DNA of 7,694 nt from Gammaproteobacteria bacterium (GCA_030617485.1 JAUWVK010000070.1:1-7694), one strand, 5' to 3'. Positions 1-6,713 are shown, counted from the first letter of the stretch. The notes: generated by a model not told the origin, from the sequence alone. A program made the numbers and translations.

Positions 1-613
1 CGGTATCGCCTTTTAATTCCAGCGCGCGTTCGCGTAACCGCAAACGTTCCAGGCCATAGTTAATGGCACCAATCTCACCTTTTTCAAGCTCACGAATTTC
101 AGTAAAAATTTTATTAACGCGAGCCAATCGTTGCTGCAGACTTTCCCAGGCATCACCGCCCACATCTATCGACTGCTGATTTTCCTGCACGGCATTGAGA
201 TAACCATACAGGTTGCCCCACTCGCGACGCTCCACAACCATCAAGGTTTCCGGCGTTCCTCGCTGCTGAATTTTGGGATCAACAATCCAGCGGAAATCCT
301 GCCCGCTGACATCACGGTTGCCAGTTTTAAGAAGATAGCGCGTTACTTCTCCATCACCGGTTACGTGAATTCCTGCATCACGTAATCGTTCGGCACCAAC
401 CAGTTCTTCATCGTGAATCTCGCCCGCCAGACGTGTTACGTCACCACTCTGGTTCTGGTAATCAAATTCCCACACCGTCGCAGGCCAAAAATGCCCCAGG
501 CCACGTGCTGCAATCAGCAGCAGCAAACCAAATACCAGAATCAGGCTTACGCTCACTGCGGAGGCCGTTAGCCAAACCCAGGGACTGCCTGATTTAAACC
601 ATTCTTTAATCAT
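1..613 (-). CDS. pstA: PstA, phosphate ABC transporter permease (partial, N-terminal 204 residues)
   Basis: This is the 5' part of a gene that runs off the left edge; the reading frame stays open from the ATG at 613 to the window boundary. PstA is the second inner-membrane permease of the PstSCAB high-affinity phosphate importer. The visible protein starts MIKEWFKSGSPWVW, has one clear membrane segment (about residues 13-36), then a long hydrophilic, presumably periplasmic stretch whose last part (about 145-204) is charged and heptad-like (VNKIFTEIRELEKGE), probably a coiled coil. E. coli PstA (about 296 residues) lacks such an insertion; enlarged PstA proteins are known from Pseudomonas-type systems. 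The MetI-like permease domain itself lies outside the window, so the name rests on the position after pstC and on this N-terminal architecture. The start is bounded by an in-frame TAG just upstream. No good Shine-Dalgarno is visible, so coupling to upstream translation is possible. Confidence 0.88.
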   Translation of the reverse strand, partial: MIKEWFKSGSPWVWLTASAVSVSLILVFGLLLLIAARGLGHFWPATVWEFDYQNQSGDVTRLAGEIHDEELVGAERLRDAGIHVTGDGEVTRYLLKTGNRDVSGQDFRWIVDPKIQQRGTPETLMVVERREWGNLYGYLNAVQENQQSIDVGGDAWESLQQRLARVNKIFTEIRELEKGEIGAINYGLERLRLRERALELKGDT

Positions 614-659
614 GAGCTAATGATTTCACTGTCGATCATGTTATGAGGTACGCCAAGCA

Positions 660-2957
660 TCACAGCGAGCTGTACTTAAGTCGTAAACGCTGGCGCACAA
701 TCTCTGCCAGGGTGTTAAACACAAAGGTGAAACCAAACAACACCAACGCGGCCAGAAACAAAACACGGTAATGGGTACTGTCCACTTCCGCCTCCGGCAT
801 TTCCACCGCAATATTGGCTGACAAGGTGCGCATTCCCTGAAAAATACTGAAGTCCATCACCGGAGTGTTGCCCGTTGCCATGAGCACGATCATAGTTTCA
901 CCCACAGCGCGACCCATGCCGATCATCACTGCAGAAAAAATACCCGGACTGGCAGTAAGAATGACCACGAACACCAGGGTTTGCCACGGGGTAGCGCCTA
1001 ACGCCAACGACCCATCAGAAAGATGTTTGGGCACACTGAAAACGGCATCTTCGGTAATAGAAAAAATGGTCGGGATCACCGCGAAGCCCATCGCCAGACC
1101 GACGACCAACGCATTTCGTTGATCAAAACCAACGCCTAATTCACTTTGTAACCAGGCGCGCATGTCACCACCAAACAATAGCGCTTCTAAAGGTTCGCTT
1201 AATCCAAACGAAAAGGCACCTAACAGTAAAATGACGGGGAGTAACAATGCAGCATCCCAGCCTTCCGGAACACAGTGACGAATACGTGACGGCAAGTGAT
1301 GCCAGACAAAAGCAAATGCCAGCACCCCCACCGGTACAATAATCAATAAACTAAAAATTCCTGGCAGGTTGGCCTCCATCAATGGCGCCAACCAGAGTCC
1401 GGCCAGAAAACCCAGAATAACCGTCGGCAATGCTTCCATGGTTTCAATGCTGGGTTTCACAATACGGCGCATGCGTGGCGCCATAAAATAAGCGGTGTAT
1501 ATCGCCCCGAGAATGGCCAATGGCATGGCCAGCAACATGGCATAAAAGGCTGCCTTGATGGTGCCGTAAACCAGCGGCGTAATGCTTAACTTGGGTTCGA
1601 AATCATTACTGGCCGATGATGATTGCCACGAATAAACCGGCTCTTCATAACTTTCGTACCACACCTTGCCCCATAACGATGTCCACGATATTTCTGGATG
1701 TTCATTATCCACCTGCCAAAAACTCAAACGACCTTCAATATCCTCAGCCAATATGGCATTTGCACGAGGCGCCACCGCTACCTTACCAATCGCAACATCA
1801 CTAGCTTGCTCATCAAACAACAGGTGTTCAGCTGTGGTGTGGTAAATTGCTAAACGTCCACGCTTATCGGCAGCAACAAACCCTTTACGGCTATGTTCTG
1901 AGGCTATGCCACTGATGGCACTCTTGTTCTCACTGTTGGTAGCACTGCGCGACTGTAACGAGAAATCACGAATAGGAGTGAGCACTTCATTGCCACGTTC
2001 GTCGCGTACACTAAACCATTGTACCACTCGGCCGCTGCTATCACCCACCAGTAATGAAATATCGCCAGTGAGAAACTGCACGCTGGTAATCTGCAATCCG
2101 GCATCCACTAAATGAAGTTTTTGTACCTGCTGTGGATCTTCCTTGTCGCTCACATCCACATGAATTAAGCCGCCATCAATAGTCACAATGTAAAGATTGC
2201 GTTGCTCTTTATCGAGCAGAAGCTTTAAAACTTCAGTCTCTGGCGAATCCAGCACCACTTGCTGGCGCTCAAGTTCAGGTGGATCGTCAGTGAAAGATTC
2301 TTCCTTGGCAAAATGCGTCAGCAGCAACCGGTCATCTTGCGTCTGAGCGACCAGGGTGGCTTCTTCTTCGCTTTCCTGGAATGCAACATGAATCAGGGCT
2401 TCGGCACTTTCATCGATTTCCAATGGTTCTTCACCCAGCGGATAAACAATCGCCGGAGTGATTAGCCGTTTGTCATTGGGATAGGTCACCTTGTAAATAT
2501 GACGAATGACCAGCGCACTGCCGTTGGTAAAGCCCAGAGCCAGGCGGGTTGCCTCCTGCTCACCGGCAGCGAAACTGCTGATCTCTCCACCAGGGGGAAT
2601 TTCCAGAGCGATGTCGTCAATTAACTCGCCATTATGGGTATTAAAAAAATGTGCGTTACCCGTTTTGGTTAGTCGAAAGCCAATCTCCGCCTGCTCTTCC
2701 ATCGCCAGATAAAGAGAAGCACCACCCTCACCAGGCATTTCGTACTCTGCTACACGTTCTACCGACGCCGAGGAAAACAGCGGCAAGACCACATACATCA
2801 AATAGAAAAAAATCAGCACAATAGCGATAACAACGCTTAAGCCACCAATCGCCACACCGTAGGATGCAGCCCGATCTTTGAACATACGCCAGCGACGCCG
2901 GCGTTGGCTTTCAGGGCTATCGAGAGGAGGTAAAACAGAAGTCTGGAGGTTGGACAT
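660..2957 (-). CDS. pstC: PstC, phosphate ABC transporter permease with large periplasmic propeller-like domain
   Basis: Inner-membrane permease subunit of the PstSCAB phosphate importer, 765 residues, against about 319 in E. coli. Order: cytoplasmic N-terminus rich in Arg (QRRRRWRMFKDR, 18-29), a membrane helix (about 34-61), a periplasmic region (about 62-455), then the MetI-like permease domain (about 460-760) with several hydrophobic helices. The cytoplasmic EAA-type coupling loop that contacts the ATPase PstB is visible around 648-688 (ALGATPWQTL, then GMGRAVGET). The periplasmic part holds repeated short motifs such as GDSSGRVVQWFSV, ADKRGRLAIYH and DIEGRLSFWQV, which look like WD40/PQQ-type propeller blades; this is my structural inference. 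The ATG at 2957 is the first in-frame start and the PPLDSP...QRRRR segment resembles enlarged PstC N-termini. There is no Shine-Dalgarno; the promoter lies immediately upstream. pstA follows after 46 bp, presumably in the same operon. Confidence 0.95.
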   Translation of the reverse strand: MSNLQTSVLPPLDSPESQRRRRWRMFKDRAASYGVAIGGLSVVIAIVLIFFYLMYVVLPLFSSASVERVAEYEMPGEGGASLYLAMEEQAEIGFRLTKTGNAHFFNTHNGELIDDIALEIPPGGEISSFAAGEQEATRLALGFTNGSALVIRHIYKVTYPNDKRLITPAIVYPLGEEPLEIDESAEALIHVAFQESEEEATLVAQTQDDRLLLTHFAKEESFTDDPPELERQQVVLDSPETEVLKLLLDKEQRNLYIVTIDGGLIHVDVSDKEDPQQVQKLHLVDAGLQITSVQFLTGDISLLVGDSSGRVVQWFSVRDERGNEVLTPIRDFSLQSRSATNSENKSAISGIASEHSRKGFVAADKRGRLAIYHTTAEHLLFDEQASDVAIGKVAVAPRANAILAEDIEGRLSFWQVDNEHPEISWTSLWGKVWYESYEEPVYSWQSSSASNDFEPKLSITPLVYGTIKAAFYAMLLAMPLAILGAIYTAYFMAPRMRRIVKPSIETMEALPTVILGFLAGLWLAPLMEANLPGIFSLLIIVPVGVLAFAFVWHHLPSRIRHCVPEGWDAALLLPVILLLGAFSFGLSEPLEALLFGGDMRAWLQSELGVGFDQRNALVVGLAMGFAVIPTIFSITEDAVFSVPKHLSDGSLALGATPWQTLVFVVILTASPGIFSAVMIGMGRAVGETMIVLMATGNTPVMDFSIFQGMRTLSANIAVEMPEAEVDSTHYRVLFLAALVLFGFTFVFNTLAEIVRQRLRLKYSSL

Positions 2958-2963
2958 CGAACA

Positions 2964-2997
2964 ATGATAATGGAGCTTTATGACAGTTTTGTGACAA
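2964..2997 (-). promoter_or_regulatory. Pho box and -10 element of pstC
   Basis: Read on the minus strand, 2997-2980 is TTGTCACAAAACTGTCAT, a near-consensus Pho box of two 7-bp units (TTGTCAC, CTGTCAT) separated by AAAA. Exactly 10 nt further on is TATCAT (2969-2964), a 5/6 match to the sigma-70 -10 hexamer; no -35 is needed because PhoB fills that role. The expected transcription start, 6-7 nt past the hexamer, falls at about 2958-2957, the first base of the pstC ATG. The DNA just upstream (about 3000-3025) is very A/T-rich. The box match is direct observation; PhoB control is established for this motif; the start site is inferred. Confidence 0.88.
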
Positions 2998-3156
2998 GAA
3001 AATATATCATATAAAACAATATGTTATGGATGGTATTCGGATACTACCTGGCCCTGCCATAATTCAAGTATTACAACCCAAAATCTACCCATCACGGCCA
3101 CTCTTGTTTTAAATAAAAGTCATGCAACAGCAGGATTATTTATTCAACTTAACAGC

Positions 3157-3408
3157 TTAAATCACCGCGCATGCACCACAACCTGGATCCAGATCCAGAT
3201 CCAGATCCAGATCCAGATCCAGATCCAGATCCTCTTCATCCGCATTAAACCCATCAACACAACAACCCTCACTCTCCTCATGAACCTGATACCAATCTCG
3301 GCAAACCTGCTGAGCCTCTTCCGCGCTGTGAAAAGTCCACAACACAACCCCATTTTTAGCCATCAGTGTCGCCGTTCCATCAGGCCATTCTTTAATGTAA
3401 AAAAACAT
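3157..3408 (-). CDS. Unrecognised 83-residue protein with (Asp-Leu)7 tract and C-terminal CxxC
   Basis: I do not recognise this family. The gene looks real: ATG at 3408 is preceded by AAGGAG with a 6-nt spacer, and it sits in its own gap between the pstS terminator and the pstC promoter, on the same strand as both. Residues 1-45 look like a compact fold, with three predicted strands (MFFYIKEW, TATLMA, VVLWTF) and an amphipathic helix (SAEEAQQVCRDWYQVHEE). A Cys pair (49-50) follows, then an acidic tail of seven Asp-Leu repeats (60-73), and the end PGCGACAVI with a CxxC (77-80). There is no signal peptide or membrane segment, so it is probably cytoplasmic. The tail is encoded by a perfect hexanucleotide repeat, so copy-number changes would lengthen or shorten it without a frameshift. 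Position suggests a link to the Pho regulon; function unknown. A metal- or phosphate-related role would be speculation. Confidence 0.72.
   Translation of the reverse strand: MFFYIKEWPDGTATLMAKNGVVLWTFHSAEEAQQVCRDWYQVHEESEGCCVDGFNADEEDLDLDLDLDLDLDLDPGCGACAVI
3185..3232. repeat. Hexanucleotide microsatellite, 7 perfect copies plus one imperfect
   Basis: On the plus strand AGATCC is repeated seven times without error (3191-3232), preceded by one copy with a single change (GGATCC, 3185-3190). It lies inside the small ORF, where the minus strand reads GAT CTG as Asp-Leu. The unit is a multiple of three and contains no stop in any of the six frames, which also creates spurious overlapping ORFs. 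Each unit carries one GATC, giving eight at 6-bp intervals. Perfect tandem short units are typical substrates for slipped-strand length change. Confidence 0.97.
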
Positions 3409-3483
3409 AGCTTTCTCCTTTTCTATTTTTTGCTTTCGAAAAAGAATTCTAATAACGAAACATGACTAAACGATTACTCTTAG

Positions 3484-3501
3484 ATGAATTTTTAGTGACA
3501 C
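3484..3501 (-). promoter_or_regulatory. Weak Pho-box-like site upstream of the small ORF
   Basis: On the minus strand a 7-bp unit GTGTCAC (6/7 to CTGTCAC, 3501-3495), a 4-bp A/T spacer TAAA, and a degenerate second unit AATTCAT (4/7, 3490-3484) have the geometry of a Pho box. It lies between the pstS terminator and the start of the small ORF. Unlike the three good promoters here, no convincing -10 is found 10 nt downstream (TCGTTT). It may be chance similarity in A/T-rich DNA, or a weak PhoB site. Confidence 0.25.
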
Positions 3502-3503
3502 AT

Positions 3504-3529
3504 AAAAAAAGCCCCGCAAATGCGGGGCT
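3504..3529 (-). terminator. Rho-independent terminator of pstS
   Basis: On the minus strand a perfect 9-bp stem (AGCCCCGCA pairing with TGCGGGGCT) with a very tight 2-nt nominal loop, so the real loop probably opens to 4-6 nt, is followed by a run of seven T. It begins about 36 nt after the pstS stop codon. It should end most pstS transcripts before the small ORF and pstC, a usual way to make the binding protein more abundant than the permease. Confidence 0.93.
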
Positions 3530-3565
3530 CCTGATACTGCCAGTTTATTAACTTGCGTAATAATA

Positions 3566-4540
3566 CTACTTGATACTATTCAGGGCCTTTTTCACCACCT
3601 TACTGGGCAATGGAATATAGCCATCTTTTATCACCACTTGCTGGCCAGATTTGGATAATACAAGTTTAATGAATTCACGTTCCAGCGGCGCCAATGGCTT
3701 ATTGGGATGTTTGTTCACGTAAACATACAGAAATCGTGACAAGGGATATTTTTTACTAACCGCATTCTCCGGTGTTGCCGCAACAAAAGGTTTGCCAGGC
3801 TTCTTCGCTAACGGTACAGCCTTCACTCCAGAAGTTTTGTAGCCGATACCTGAGTAGCCAATGCCATTCAGCGAACTAGAAACAGACTGCACGACAGATG
3901 CTGAACCGGGTTGCTCGTTGACGTTGTTTTTGTAATCGCCTTTACACAAAGCCTTTTTCTTGAAGTAACCGTAAGTTCCTGATACAGAATTACGTCCGTA
4001 AATCTGGATACTGCGATTCTTCCAGGAACCTGTCATGTTCAGATTACCCCAGGACTTTATGTCTTGCTTACCACCACACTTGCGTGTCGAAGAAAATATG
4101 GCATCCACATCCGCAATGGTCATGCCTTTGATCGGATTATCTTTATGCACATAAACTGCCAGAGCATCTATTGCCACCGGAATGGCGGTTGGCTTATAAC
4201 CATATCTTTTCTCAAAAGCCGCTACTTCCTTGCTCTTCATTTTCCGGCTCATAGGGCCCAGATTAGAGGTCGATTCAGTCAGTGCTGGTGGTGCAGTAGA
4301 TGAACCAGCTGCCTGAATTTGAATGTTAACGTTAGGATAGGCACGCTTAAACTCTTCGGCCCACAATGTCATCAAATTAGCCAATGTGTCGGAACCCACG
4401 CTTGAAAGGTTGCCGGATACACCACTAGACTTCTGATAAACAGGCAGGTTTACGTCCAGCTTTGCTCCAGCAAACGCTGCACTTGATGCAACAACCACTG
4501 ATGCTAACCCAAGCGCTGAAACAAGTGCTTTGATTTTCAT
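3566..4540 (-). CDS. pstS: PstS, periplasmic phosphate-binding protein
   Basis: Captures phosphate in the periplasm and delivers it to PstC/PstA. The protein has 324 residues. A classical signal peptide is present: basic MKIK, a hydrophobic core ([16 protein letters not shown]), and likely cleavage after AFA at residue 24. The mature part shows hallmarks of the PBP-like phosphate-binding family: SVGSDTL (47-53), GSSTAPPAL (79-87), GPMSRKM (95-101), and [12 protein letters not shown] (182-193), which carry phosphate ligands in homologues. Cys155 and Cys199 could form a disulfide. The ATG at 4540 is preferred because GGAG lies 9 nt upstream and the signal peptide then starts directly with MKIK. 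An in-frame ATG at 4555 overlaps that ribosome-binding site and would add five residues. The gene has its own Pho promoter and terminator, so it can be transcribed separately from pstCA. Confidence 0.96.
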   Translation of the reverse strand: MKIKALVSALGLASVVVASSAAFAGAKLDVNLPVYQKSSGVSGNLSSVGSDTLANLMTLWAEEFKRAYPNVNIQIQAAGSSTAPPALTESTSNLGPMSRKMKSKEVAAFEKRYGYKPTAIPVAIDALAVYVHKDNPIKGMTIADVDAIFSSTRKCGGKQDIKSWGNLNMTGSWKNRSIQIYGRNSVSGTYGYFKKKALCKGDYKNNVNEQPGSASVVQSVSSSLNGIGYSGIGYKTSGVKAVPLAKKPGKPFVAATPENAVSKKYPLSRFLYVYVNKHPNKPLAPLEREFIKLVLSKSGQQVVIKDGYIPLPSKVVKKALNSIK

Positions 4541-4570
4541 TTGTAATATCTCCATTAATAATTAAATGTC

Positions 4571-4594
4571 TTTGAGTCATTTACTCAAATGACT
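4571..4594 (-). other. Two overlapping, mutually exclusive hairpins in the pstS 5' leader
   Basis: Within the predicted untranslated leader of pstS there are two inverted repeats sharing bases. One is AGTCATTT / AAATGACT (4594-4587 with 4582-4575, 8 bp, 4-nt loop). The other is TTTGAGT / ACTCAAA (4589-4583 with 4577-4571, 7 bp, 5-nt loop). Both are perfect, but they cannot form together. They lie about 20 nt before the ribosome-binding site. Alternatively the inverted repeat could be a DNA operator or an mRNA-stabilising 5' hairpin. The function is not known. Confidence 0.5.
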
Positions 4595-4602
4595 TGCCCA
4601 GA

Positions 4603-4658
4603 AGTATGGCGATGAATTGTGACAACAAAGTGAACCTAATATGACAGTTTAGTGACAA
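4603..4658 (-). promoter_or_regulatory. Tandem Pho boxes and -10 element of pstS
   Basis: Read on the minus strand from 4658, four 7-bp units follow one another with 4-bp A/T-rich spacers at exact 11-bp spacing: TTGTCAC (4658-4652), CTGTCAT (4647-4641), GGTTCAC (4636-4630, degenerate, 4/7) and TTGTCAC (4625-4619). This makes two adjacent Pho boxes, able to bind two PhoB dimers on one DNA face. Ten nt after the last unit lies CATACT (4608-4603), a 4/6 -10 hexamer, giving a predicted start near 4597 and a leader of roughly 55 nt. The array begins only 12 bp after the phoR stop codon, and no terminator separates phoR from pstS, so read-through from phoBR is also likely. Confidence 0.92.
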
Positions 4659-4670
4659 CCTTGTTCGAGA

Positions 4671-5975
4671 TCAGAAAGATTCTCTGTGGACAGCAAGTGT
4701 TTCAGGAAACACGCAGCGGAAAGTACTACCCACACCAGGAGAACTGTCAATTTCCAGTTTTGCACCATGACGATCCAGCACATGCTTTACAATCGCCAGA
4801 CCCAGACCTGTGCCACCCGCCTCTCGCGAACGCCCAGCATCAACTCGGTAAAAACGCTCGGTGAGGCGGTTAAGGTTAGCCGGAGAAATTCCGATACCAT
4901 CATCCTTCACCTCAAAAATCACCTTGTCATCTTTGTTAAACCAGCGCACATCAATACGACCTTTCTCTGGCGTGTAATGCACAGCATTGAATAACAGATT
5001 CGAAATAACACTACTCAATTCTTTTTCACTGCCACTCATCCAGAGCGATTGATCGGAATCCAGTGTAATTTGATGATGTTTATCACCACTCAGTATTTTT
5101 GTATCCTCGATCAATGCTGAAAGCACTGCTGGCACAGCAACCACGTCATGAAGCAAGGGCCTTTCTTCATCCTCCAACCTTGAAAGCATCAATAAATCTT
5201 CGACTAGACGCGTCATGCGTGCGGTCTGCCCCTGCATTTGCTGCAGAGATTTTTTCCAGTAATCTGTATCGCCTTCCTGATCATCTATCATATTTTCAAG
5301 ATAACCAGACACTACGGTAAGCGGGGTGCGCAATTCATGTGAAACATTGGCAACAAAATCACTGCGCATACGTTCTAACCGTTTAATGCGGGTAATGTCA
5401 CGCACTACTAGAAGCTTCTGATTTTTACTGTATGGCACTACTCTAAAAGCAAAAGTGCGCTCATCATCCAATGGTGATGGTAATTCCAGCGGTTCAGAAA
5501 AATCACCGCCCGATAAAAAATCAACAAAACGAGGATTGCGAATCAGGTTATCGATTCGTTGACCCACATCCTGTTTTGTTTTGAGCCCCAGGTAAGTTTT
5601 TGCTGCCTTATTAAACCACTCGATATTGTCATCTTCTGATAACACAATCGTTGCATCCGGCATGGCGGCAGTGGATTCTTTGAATCGCGACAAAATAGAG
5701 CTCAGACGCTTTTTCCGTTGCCGGTTACTTTTTTGTAATTGATAAATGTGATGAAAGGCCTCGCCCCAGATACCAGGCGCATCAGGTGGTAACGTTTTTT
5801 TGCGGCGGTAGTACCACCGTTCCAGGCGATAAAGATTATAGAGATGCCAACCCAGATAAATTATCAACGCCACGGTAAACGCACCATGAGGAACGCCTAG
5901 CCACCAGCCAAACAGTAACGCGCCACCAAAAAGCACGCCCATACGCCACAATTCACGAACCCAGGGATTAGACAC
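4671..5975 (-). CDS. phoR: PhoR, phosphate-responsive sensor histidine kinase
   Basis: Membrane sensor kinase that phosphorylates PhoB when phosphate is scarce and dephosphorylates it when phosphate is plentiful, usually under control of Pst/PhoU. It has 434 residues, close to the 431 of E. coli PhoR. Order: N-terminal membrane region with two hydrophobic segments separated by a short turn (about 10-48, the DUF3329-type PhoR N-terminus), basic linker, PAS-like domain (about 98-190, TAAMPDATIVLSEDDNIEW), HisKA with phospho-acceptor His213 in FVANVSHELRTPL, and HATPase with N-box around 326-330 (SNLLFNAVHYTP), G1 DDGIGI (358-363) and G2 GGTGLGL (387-393). There is no large periplasmic domain, so sensing is not by direct extracellular binding. 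The start is a GTG at 5975, 14 bp after the phoB stop and with only a weak ribosome-binding site, so translational coupling to phoB is likely. Confidence 0.97.
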   Translation of the reverse strand: MSNPWVRELWRMGVLFGGALLFGWWLGVPHGAFTVALIIYLGWHLYNLYRLERWYYRRKKTLPPDAPGIWGEAFHHIYQLQKSNRQRKKRLSSILSRFKESTAAMPDATIVLSEDDNIEWFNKAAKTYLGLKTKQDVGQRIDNLIRNPRFVDFLSGGDFSEPLELPSPLDDERTFAFRVVPYSKNQKLLVVRDITRIKRLERMRSDFVANVSHELRTPLTVVSGYLENMIDDQEGDTDYWKKSLQQMQGQTARMTRLVEDLLMLSRLEDEERPLLHDVVAVPAVLSALIEDTKILSGDKHHQITLDSDQSLWMSGSEKELSSVISNLLFNAVHYTPEKGRIDVRWFNKDDKVIFEVKDDGIGISPANLNRLTERFYRVDAGRSREAGGTGLGLAIVKHVLDRHGAKLEIDSSPGVGSTFRCVFPETLAVHRESF

Positions 5976-5989
5976 TATATTTTCACTGC

Positions 5990-6682
5990 CTATGGTTGAA
6001 GAGAGAACCGATAACCCGTTCCACGCACCGTCTGGATCATCCCATCCACACCATGAGGTTCAAGTGCTTTTCGTAAACGACGAATATGCACATCCACGGT
6101 ACGATCATCAATGTATACACTGCGTCCCCACACATGATCCAGCAACTGATTTCGTCGAAACACTCGATCCGGGTGTTGCATAAAATAACGTAACAGACGA
6201 AATTCCGTTGGCCCCAGCGTAAGCTTTTCTTCGCCCACTTTGACTCGGTGACTTGCAGGATCCAGAGTGAGTTTACCCAGGATGATAGGCGCATCATCGG
6301 TGTGACCGCCCACGCGTCGCAATACGGTATTGATACGAGCAATCAATTCCCGAGGGGAAAACGGTTTAGTCAGGTAATCATCTACACCACTCTCCAGACC
6401 CCGAATCATGTCGTCTTCAGCATCCCGTGCGGTCAACATAATCACGGGCAAATCACGGGTACTATCATCTCGACGCAGTTGTCGGGCAAAATCCAGACCG
6501 CTGACGCCCGGCAACATCCAGTCCAGCAGTATCAGGTCGGGAGAGTGATCCATAAGACTGGCGCGGGCTTCTTCCACACTGGCAGCCGGAAACCAGCGAA
6601 AACCCGCCCGTTCCAGACTCATGCCAATCATGTCACGAATCGCCGCTTCGTCTTCGACTACCAATATTGTGCTATCACTCAT
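5990..6682 (-). CDS. phoB: PhoB, phosphate regulon response regulator
   Basis: OmpR/PhoB-family transcription factor of 230 residues that binds Pho boxes and recruits sigma-70 RNA polymerase after phosphorylation by PhoR. The receiver domain (about 4-120) has the acidic pocket Glu10/Asp11, phospho-acceptor Asp54 ([10 protein letters not shown]), switch Thr84 (VIMLTAR) and Lys106 (DDYLTKPF). The winged-helix DNA-binding domain (about 132-228) includes LTPTEFRLL-like [14 protein letters not shown], the recognition region [19 protein letters not shown] and the terminal wing VRGTGYRFS. The ATG at 6682 has AAAGG six nt upstream. It is first in the phoBR operon, and its own promoter carries a Pho box, giving positive autoregulation. 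Confidence 0.98.
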   Translation of the reverse strand: MSDSTILVVEDEAAIRDMIGMSLERAGFRWFPAASVEEARASLMDHSPDLILLDWMLPGVSGLDFARQLRRDDSTRDLPVIMLTARDAEDDMIRGLESGVDDYLTKPFSPRELIARINTVLRRVGGHTDDAPIILGKLTLDPASHRVKVGEEKLTLGPTEFRLLRYFMQHPDRVFRRNQLLDHVWGRSVYIDDRTVDVHIRRLRKALEPHGVDGMIQTVRGTGYRFSLQP

Positions 6683-6713
6683 GATGAACCTTTAAGCTAA
6701 TAAGCATGACACT

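Noticed and set aside
131..385. 84-residue plus-strand open frame at the left end
   Set aside because: It is antisense to the pstA N-terminal coding region, whose frame is open from 613 to the window edge with a sensible membrane helix.
3001..3156. Gap between the small ORF and the pstC Pho box searched for an RNA gene, terminator or small gene
   Set aside because: Only A/T-rich DNA with short imperfect inverted repeats was seen. There is no stem with a T-run and no ORF with a ribosome-binding site.
3185..3232. Repeat array considered as CRISPR or direct-repeat origin/iteron
   Set aside because: Units are 6 bp, contiguous and without spacers; it is a coding microsatellite.
3162..3353. Minus-strand 63-residue frame with an Ile-Trp repeat
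   Set aside because: It is the second frame of the same hexamer repeat, inside the better supported small ORF. It opens only because the repeat has no stop in any frame.
4541..4555. Upstream ATG as the pstS start (adds MEILQ)
   Set aside because: That ATG overlaps the GGAG ribosome-binding site, and the start at 4540 gives a standard signal peptide beginning MKIK.
6248..6700. 150-residue plus-strand open frame
   Set aside because: It lies antisense to phoB, which has full receiver and winged-helix motifs. The frame has no recognisable domain and no ribosome-binding site worth noting.
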